From: Lepturacanthus savala
Lineage: Eukaryota; Chordata; Actinopteri; Scombriformes; Trichiuridae
Direction of reading: 5' to 3'
DNA: 64,000 nt
Assembly (NCBI GenBank): GCA_030544235.1
Contig: CM060463.1
Span: forward strand, 1,444,925-1,508,924
A program made the translations under genes and the position numbers. The notes beneath the pieces are model-generated. The model did not search any database and was not told the DNA's origin. It saw only the letters and a program-made list of their open reading frames with translations. Of this stretch, positions 57,029 to 64,000 are shown one piece after another. Within the stretch, counting starts at the first letter, position 1; every line of letters starts with the position of its first letter.

Positions 57029-60000
57029 TTATAACTTCGGCGTTCCCTCGGTGCTGCTGGGGTTGACAGTGGAGTAGAGCGGCTGTTCAGGCACCTCTGA
57101 CGGGTGATTGACAGTCGAGTAGGTCGGACATCCGCCATTGTCGCAAATTTTAGAATACGCGTCATCGCTAACTTCACCTGAGCCGTTTGGACCGTTGACG
57201 TTGGAGTATTCAGACGGTTTCGTGGGATGGTTGGCTGTCACATAAATGGTTTTCATTGCAGTTCCACAGTTAGGCTCCTCAATCTCTGCATAGCCGAAAT
57301 CCTTCCAGAGGAGAATGAAAAGCACAAGGTGAATATAGTTTCTATAATTGGAAGAAAATTTGCTCCTATCCAGGATTTTATTTCATTAATGATGTTGGTG
57401 AGTTTGGACTGGTCATTGGGTTTGAGGCGAAGATAAAGCTGGGTGTCGTCAGCATAGCAGTGGAAGAAAATTTATTGTTTTGGATTGATTTGACCAATGG
57501 GAACCATGGATAAGGAGAAGAGCATGGGACCTAGGATTGAACCTTGAGGGACACCACAGGACAGGTTAGATTAGGGGGAGGAGACTGAACCAATGTTTAT
57601 TGAAAAATCTTCTGTTGTCGGGGTAAGATGTGAACCAGTTGTCTTCACACCGACAGTAGTTGCTGCCGACCAAACGTTACATTTCAACCAGATGTGCTTA
57701 GTTTAGTTCTTTTTCATCGGTGTGAAAACATTAATCTCACTTGGGTGCACTAAATCAAGCAGACTGAGACCTCCATAAAGAGGTAGTCTTGGTCCACTTG
57801 AGTCCAAATGACAAATTTTGGTGTGGTTCCTCTGGTGAGAACATGAACTCGGGTCTAAATGAGGGGATACTAATTATTTCATAGCTACCTTTTGGGTCTT
57901 TGGAACAATATTCGGCCCATATAACCTCATTCATTCATGAAAATAGCGTGTCTCCTCTGCCTGAAATGACACTCTACGTCTTTTTTTTTCCAGAGCATCC
58001 ACAGATCGTTTCCAGATGCAGCCACAACCCATTTTGGAATTAGACATTTTGACTATAATGTCCAATACAGAGGATGTAATACGCATATACAGTGTTTGAG
58101 CATGTCACTCCATAATCAGTTGGAATTGGTGCTTATTTCTACACAACGCCACATTAATAAGCATTTTATTGCCTGATGTGGACCAAATAATCAAACTAGT
58201 GGTGTGAAGTGCCCTTAGAACAGTGAAATTGATTCCTGTTCCATGGTGGTAGTTGTGGTGTGTTGTGGTATATTCGGTGATGGGACTGGAAATCGTAGGG
58301 GACTAACTGATTCAGGATGGTCTTTTCAAGAAGGCCAAGAAACAAGAAAGGCCTTTAGTTGCTGGGTAGCGTGGGGTCAGTGTTGGGTTTCTGAAATGTT
58401 GGATCATTTGAGCAATTATTTAAATAAAACCCATGAGAAGCTTAGAAGGAAAAGCTCTATTTGTTTTAACAACATGTGAAATGACTAGACTGCTGTTTGT
58501 AAGACGATAAAGACAAAAAGGTTCAAACCACTGGTTTTATCTTCATATATGTGGTTTAAAAACTTCATATTACACACACATACAGTACAACTGTACATAA
58601 ACACAGTAAACACACACTAACCTCTGTGTTGTTCTGTCCAGCTTCATTGGTTTTCTGTTTTGAACATGTACGTCCTGGAAGAGAAAAATAAAAAGATATA
58701 AAGAAGGGAAGAAAATGGATAATTTAATGAGAGATGGGAAAGTAAATCAATCAAATGTCATTAGCTATGAAAACCTGCATGGTGCATTCAGGTGCACCTC
58801 CTAATATCTGAAATACAGCTTGGAATATAATCAAATCCAATCGTTAGCATTAGCTAACTAACGATTATCCATCATTAGCTTAGATTTATAATTATTATTT
58901 CCCTTGTTTATACAGTCATTGATTCATATAATCACTGCAGCTACTTCCATTAAGACAAACAGTGTGTATGTGTGTCTGTTGTCCAAAAAAATAAGAAAAA
59001 ACTCTTACGTTTGCAGACAAAAAACAAAATCAGCAGCAGCAGCAGCAGCAGCAGCAAAGCTACACAGACGACTGTAATAACGACTGGTACTGAAAGAGAA
59101 AACCACACAAGAACAGGATGAGCTGCATTATTATTTAAAACCACAGGTAAAACACTGAATACACCCAGAACCGTCCAGTTTAAGTTAAAGGTTTTCATGC
59201 ATATGTGTAAACTACAATGTTTTCTTACCAGTTTTGAAAGTCGATGGAGTTGATGGACTTGATGGAATTGTTGGAGTCGATGGAGTCGATGGAGTCGATG
59301 GAGTCGATGGAGTCGATGGAGTCGATGGAGAATCTGGAAACAGAAGAGCATTGAAGTTGTGAGTGATGATACATTCTTATCATCCTTTCTCTTTAGATTT
59401 TAAATGCATCAAACAACCACTTAAATTTGTTTATTTGCATGAGGTTTTTTTTTTCCTTTGTCAGGTACTCCTAGTTCAACAAAATAAAACAACTAAATTT
59501 GACTAAATTCTTAAATTCTCTGGTTGAAATTGAGAACATAACGAAAGTTGTTTAAGGGATGATGTTGAAAATGTCACAGTCTTGTGTATATTTCCTCTTT
59601 TATTTTGAAAGTCTAACTCTCCTCTCGTTTCAGGTAACTTGTCCTTCCTCCTCTGTCACTGGTCTGATCGTCTTCCCTGATTCCTGATTGGTTCCACCTG
59701 TTCCCCATTCACCTCCATGTGTATTTAGAGTCTGTGTCGTCGTCCTACTTTCACACCCTGTACCTTGAATTTGCATTCGTAGTTTTTCAGATTTAGCTAC
59801 GTTCAGTGTTTCATAGCCTTTTTTGTCCAGTGGGATTGTTTTTGGTTCTTGTTTATTATTTTTCTGTTGGATTGTCTTTAGTTTCTAGTTGATATTTAGA
59901 CCATTTATTCCCAGGAAGTCAGGAATAAATGCATGTCAGCCAGTTTTGTTTTGATAAACCGTTATTAGTTATTCCTTCCCACTTTGGTGAAGTGTTTTTC

Positions 60001-63000
60001 TTTCTAGTTTAGTTCTCAATATTGATAGTGTGAGAGTAGTTAGGTTCTTTAGTTAGACTTGGTATTTAGTTTTGAGCGTAGGATTTTTGTTCAGAAAATA
60101 AAACTTCCTGAACCAGATTTTTCTGCATCTGAGTCCCTTTATTAATTTGGTGTAACCCTAAAAACCTGGTACCACATAGTTTAACTGTAACTCTAGATTT
60201 ATATTCTGGGTCAATTAAATATGTTAAAAATTAATTTAATCATTTTATTGTGGTTACACCATCAATGATTTTTGATGAAGAAGAAAGAAAATCAAATGGT
60301 ACAAATGGACTTTCAAATGGCACAAAACCACCATGAACGCAAAGTGGACATTTTGAGTGCTTTTACAAATGTCAGTCATCTTCTATACCTGCTTATTATT
60401 AGGGTCACATGGTCTGCTGGAGCCAATCCCAGCACGTTACGGCGAGAGGCAGGGATACACCCCAGATGGTCGCCAGCCAATCACATCATTCACACCTACC
60501 GGCAATTTAGAGTCTCCAATTAACCTCAGCATGTGTTTGGACTGTGGGAGGAAGCTGGAGTACCCGGTGAAAACCCACCAGACACGGGGAGAACATGCAA
60601 ACTCCACACAGAAAGGTCCCAGACCCAGGACCAAGGAGGTCTTGAACCTGCGACCTTCTTGCTGTGAGGCAACAAAACTAACCCCTGCTCCACGCTTCTC
60701 ATGACCAATTACTCACCTTTAATCTTCAGTTCTATTCTTCTGAGTGAAGTTCTGTGACCTCCATGTGTTTCCAGTCCACATCGGTAGACTCCAGCCTGCT
60801 GTGAACTCAGATCACTGATGGACACGTTGAAGCCTTTGCTGGTGGTTGTGAGGGTAAATGTCTCGTTTGACTTTAGAGGAGATGATGTTGATAAAATGTC
60901 CTCACAGGTTACGATGTTGTCTTTACAGAAAAACATGACTCTGGACTTGTATCTCATTGGGTAATCACATGTGATGGTGGTTCCAGATGTTCTGTAGTCA
61001 GTTTCAGTTAATGAATTCTGGCAGAAACCTTCCCCTGTAAGGACAAAAATAACAAAAAACATGCCAAACCGAACACTAACACATGATGTAAATGTATCAT
61101 CAGGCTCATACTGTGCAGTAAAGGGAGGGTCATGTGCATTAATGCATTCATTACATCTGCCTCTTCATAGCTAATTGACTTCCAGTTTAATACAACCTTT
61201 ATCTTCCATGATCCTGATTGACAAACACACGGAAAACTTTTCTGATAACGACATTAGGACAAAAAGATGAATTACTAATTTAACTTGGCGTCACAGACGT
61301 CTTGAAGGGTAGGGGAGGCACATATACAGTAGCATGTCTTTGCAACTGATGAGGGCTTTTAACACACATTTTAGCTCCTAGAGGGCACTTTAGCATGTGT
61401 TTTTGCTCGTAGGAAGGCACTTTAACACACATTTTGGCTCTTGGAAGGCAGTTTAACATGTGTTTTGGCTCCTGGAGGGCACTTTAGTATGTTGTGGGGC
61501 TGCAAAGAAGGCACTTTAGCATGTGCATTGGCTCCTAGAGGGCACTTAAGCATGCATTTTTACTCCCAAGACATGCATATTGGCTGCAAAGAGGGCACTT
61601 TAGCACACGTTTTGCCTCCTAGAGGGCACTTTAGTATTTTTTGGGGCTGCAAAGAAGGCACTTTAGCATGTGCGTTGGCTCCTAGAGGGCACTTAAGCAT
61701 GCATTTTCACTCTCAGGAGGGTACTTTTATGTGCAATTTGGGTCCAAAGAGGGCACTTTAGCACACATTTTGGCTCCTAGAGGGCACTTTAACACGTATT
61801 TCAACAATTGGGCCATGAGAGGACAACTGGTCCCCATAGTTCCCCCTCTTTTGATTTATTGTCCAGAAATATTTTGAATCAATAATTAATCCTAAATCGA
61901 TTTACACCACAAACAATCAGCATCTCTTACCAGTTTCTAGTTTCAGTTCCACATCCTGTTTCTTCAGATTATCGTCTTCGTCAGATGAGTCGTGTCCTTG
62001 TTTAAATCAAAAGGAAAAAAATATGGCATGTCTTTGCTACTGAAGAAGGCTTTTAACACACGTTTTGGTTCCTAAGAGGGCACTTAAGTATTTTATTTGA
62101 ACACACGTTTATCAACAATTGGGCCTTGAGAGAGCAACTGGTCCCCATAGTTCCCCCTCGTTCTAATTATTGTCAAGAAATATTCTTACATGACAAACAT
62201 TTAGCATCTCTTACCTCTTCCCCGTTTCTTCTGATTATCCTCCTCTTCTTCAGATGAATCAGGTCCTTGTTTGAATCTACACTGATATTCCTTGAAATCG
62301 TCATATGAAAGATCTCTCATGGCCACCCTGAGATATTTGTTTATTGTATCATGGTACAGGGAAAGCTGGCCCTGGCCTTCCCATGAATCTGTCTTAGTGC
62401 TCTTCATGATTGATCCTCTGTCTTTCTGAAATAACTCAATATATTGATATTGTTGATTTTTTTTGGGGTATTTGCAGATGAATTCAACCCAACCGTCTAG
62501 ACATCCCTGCACCAACACTTTATTGTCTGGAGCCTCGCAACCTGTTGATGAGACAGAGAGAAAATGTTCAACACAAACTGAACAACAGAACATAAAGAGT
62601 CTGGATCAGTATCGACAGACCTTTAAAAATGGGAATGTTTGACTTTTATAACTAGCGTATTTTCTGGACTATAAGTTTTTTTTTATAGTTTGGTCGGGGG
62701 TGCGACTTATATGTGAAATTATTACCACATTATTATATCATTTCACATGCTATTTTCACACCAGGTTTGCAAATTTAAACCAATTTCCTTAATTGCTAAT
62801 CAGCTGCATTGACAATCTGTGAGGTTTTACCAAAATAAAAGCATGTTAACCACTGACCTATGTTCCCTACAAAATAAGAGTCGGCTACATTAAGAGTTAA
62901 AGGAAAAGATCAAGTTGAATTAAATAACTTCAGCACCGTTTGTGCACTCGTTCGATAAAGTTGTAAAAACTGCATTTATAGTTAATGCTCCTAAAAAAGG

Positions 63001-63504
63001 GAATCTGCTAAATGCTAATTTACTGTTGTTTCACTTCCCGTTTACATTTCAAAAAGCTGCTCACACACAAAAAAAACACCACAGTTAAAACTGTTTCTTT
63101 TAAGTAATAAAATAAAAAAACACCACCATCAAACCTATATATAAAAACATCTTGTGACCAAATATGAGCCTAAATTCCACGTTTATTATAATTATTATTT
63201 ACATCAATACATATACTTCATTTTCAAATAGTCCTGGTAACTTTTAAATAGAAAATACGCATCAGAACCATAGTTTAAAGACATTAAAACTATTTGAAAA
63301 GCACATGAAGAGAAATAGGAAGTGAAATGTATTATATTAGTAAAGTTGGGCAGCACAGTATTGCTTAACAGTAACTGCTGTCCTTGTTTTTAAGTGAAAA
63401 ACAAGTCGCTCAAAGCAGAATATGAATATAAACGTGTCAGAGACACAGATTTTTATGGTTTTACCTGTCGTTAGTGAGAGGATGAGGAGGAGAAAGCTCT
63501 TCAT
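57029..63504 (-). CDS. Receptor gene E: CD300/pIgR-like, two Ig domains, long Pro-Ser-Thr stalk, tyrosine-motif tail
   Basis: Exons in order: signal 63504-63465 (MKSFLLLILSLTTG); D1 62541-62215; D2 61034-60717; stalk 59333-59229; membrane 59089-59009; tail 58674-58622, 57301-57029. The sum is 1197 bases, 398 residues, no break. D1 ends in an unusual charged run (SSEEEEDNQKKRGRG). D2 keeps the CD300 cysteine set. D3 is absent; dispersed repeats begin about 10 bp after the D2 donor. The 35-residue stalk is built of Pro-Ser-Thr triplets and is probably O-glycosylated. The membrane segment has a nine-leucine run coded by a CTG repeat. The tail has YAEI, IYVTA, YSKI and two YSTV, and ends TPKL, with the stop supplied by a MITE. 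It is probably inhibitory (inference). Confidence 0.85.
57350..58500. mobile_element. Dispersed repeats in the tail intron of gene E
   Basis: 57380-57605 ('gctgggtgtcgtcagcatag' and 'cttgagggacaccacagga') resembles a common teleost repeat. 57630-58225 ('cttggtccacttgagtccaa', 'gtggtgtgaagtgccctta') resembles a non-autonomous DNA element. No intact gene is seen. Confidence 0.45.
59560..60190. mobile_element. Dispersed element in the D2-stalk intron of gene E
   Basis: It begins 'aatgtcacagtc', has 'ctgattggttccacctgttc' and 'gtgtatttagagtctgtgtc', and ends near 'aataaaacttcctgaacc' and 'gcatctgagtcccttt'. This layout is typical of an abundant teleost repeat. The class is not assigned. Confidence 0.5.
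60375..60706 (+). mobile_element. Dispersed teleost repeat immediately downstream of E D2
   Basis: It runs 'cttctatacctgcttatta' ... 'ggagaacatgcaaactccac' ... 'cttcttgctgtgaggc' ... 'cccctgctccac', a very common teleost interspersed sequence. Its end lies about 10 bp from the splice donor of the D2 exon. Open frames over it (60357-60704 and antisense ones) are not genes. Confidence 0.65.
61355..61800. repeat. Minisatellite with core 'ggctcctagagggcacttta'
   Basis: About ten units of 30-60 bp alternate 'gcactttagcatgtg', 'ttttggctcctagagg' and 'gctgcaaagaaggcac'. A further fragment lies at about 62040-62110. The same core appears inverted at the D3 deletion scar of gene A (11121-11192). The 106-codon frame at 61441-61761 is a by-product of the repeat. 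Confidence 0.75.
61932..62010 (-). pseudogene. Truncated duplicate of the 3' end of a D1 exon
   Basis: On the minus strand the sequence reads FKQGHDSSDEDDNLKKQ and then ends with an intact donor (ACTG|gtaaga). This matches the end of the gene E D1 exon (FKQGPDSSEEEEDNQKK). The rest of the domain, including its cysteines, is missing, and no acceptor is visible. It lies between D1 and D2 of gene E. Confidence 0.65.
62645..63330. other. Intron 1 of gene E with a dispersed-element fragment
   Basis: 62650-62880 ('cgtattttctggactataag', 'gtgcgacttatatgtgaaat') resembles a common vertebrate DNA element. The rest is AT-rich with nothing recognised. Confidence 0.45.
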
Positions 63505-63599
63505 CGTGTTGCCGTCGTCTTGTTGTTTCCTCGTCTCTACAGTCGATTGGTCTGAGTTTCCTGACTGTTGTAATGAGTTGCCCAAACACACCACCCTCT

Positions 63600-63720
63600 G
63601 TCTTTGCTGTCCTTCCTCTTTTTATTCAGTTTCAACCATAACAACTTCCTCTTCATTCATTGCTCCTGATCAACAGAAACAGGAAATAGGAGGCGTGAAG
63701 TGGTGAGAAATAGAACCACG
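63600..63720 (-). promoter_or_regulatory. Gene E core promoter
   Basis: On the minus strand a PU.1/ETS box GAGGAAGT lies at 63651-63644, and 'gaataaaaagaggaagg' (TATA-like plus a second ETS-like box) at about 63629-63612, about 110 bp upstream of the ATG. No octamer is seen. Confidence 0.4.
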
Positions 63721-64000
63721 TCGTTCATAGGAAGGTCCTGACGTGAGGTAGAAACAAATAAAACAAATAAAGTCCAATAAAATGATGTTTAGTTTGGTTT
63801 GTTTGTTTTGAACATGTAAAACAAAGTAAAACATCAACTAATAAAATCATTTAACATCAATTTACACGTTCAAACAGGAGTAGTTAGAAGTGTCGACTTA
63901 TCAAATATGCAAATAATGTAATTTTCATACTTACAATGATAATAATACCAATAACAATAATAAAAATAATGTAATATATATAATAATCACAATTACACAG
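63720..64000. other. AT-rich sequence at the right edge
   Basis: Nothing recognisable. Short AAT/ATA repeats to the window end. Confidence 0.4.

Noticed and set aside
60357..60704. 115-codon frame and antisense frames
   Set aside because: They lie in a common dispersed teleost repeat.
61441..61761. 106-codon frame with repeated Ala-Pro-Arg-Gly-His
   Set aside because: By-product of the 'gagggcacttta' minisatellite.

Overview
The window looks like teleost fish nuclear DNA. It is AT-rich, full of long (CA)n and (TA)n microsatellites and teleost-type dispersed repeats, with phase-1 Ig exons and GT-AG introns. Its main content is a cluster of six multi-exon receptor genes of the CD300 / CMRF35-like / polymeric-Ig-receptor-like family. 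All six gene models were built by hand from splice sites. Four of them (405, 513, 468 and 398 residues) join in frame from start to stop.

Layout. 1-8 kb: first coding exon of an mtss1-type I-BAR gene (2236-2307, minus strand) with its CpG-rich promoter, a ~88-bp minisatellite in its intron, microsatellites, an isolated GC-rich island and a small cluster of RFX X-box motifs. 8.8-42.4 kb: a large imperfect palindrome. The left arm (~8.81-24.47 kb) carries receptor genes A and B on the plus strand. The right arm (~25.85-42.43 kb) carries their mirror copies B' and A' on the minus strand. The arms flank a ~1.4-kb spacer. 44.5-54.1 kb: receptor gene D (minus). 57.0-63.5 kb: receptor gene E (minus). 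The intergenic blocks are homologous to one another, so the cluster grew by tandem and then inverted duplication.

Function. Each gene encodes a signal peptide, a divergent first Ig-V domain (D1), a CD300-type second domain (D2), sometimes a third (D3), a short stalk, one membrane segment and a tail. A, A', D and E have an uncharged membrane segment and a tail with several YxxV/YxxI motifs, so they look inhibitory or signalling. B and B' use an unrelated membrane exon with an arginine near its outer end and a short tail, so they look like activating partners that would need an adaptor. This resembles a paired-receptor cluster. D3 is missing from A, B' and E. All Ig exons are phase 1-1, so its loss keeps the frame.

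The least ordinary features are these. The B-type membrane exon travels with a promoter fragment in inverted orientation and is present in at least eight copies, several antisense inside or beside A-type genes. D2 sequence pairing is crossed between the palindrome arms. A tyrosine-motif exon is duplicated in A and A'. In E a deletion into a piggyBac-like MITE supplies the last codons and the stop. I see no tRNA, rRNA or CRISPR. The species cannot be named from the sequence.
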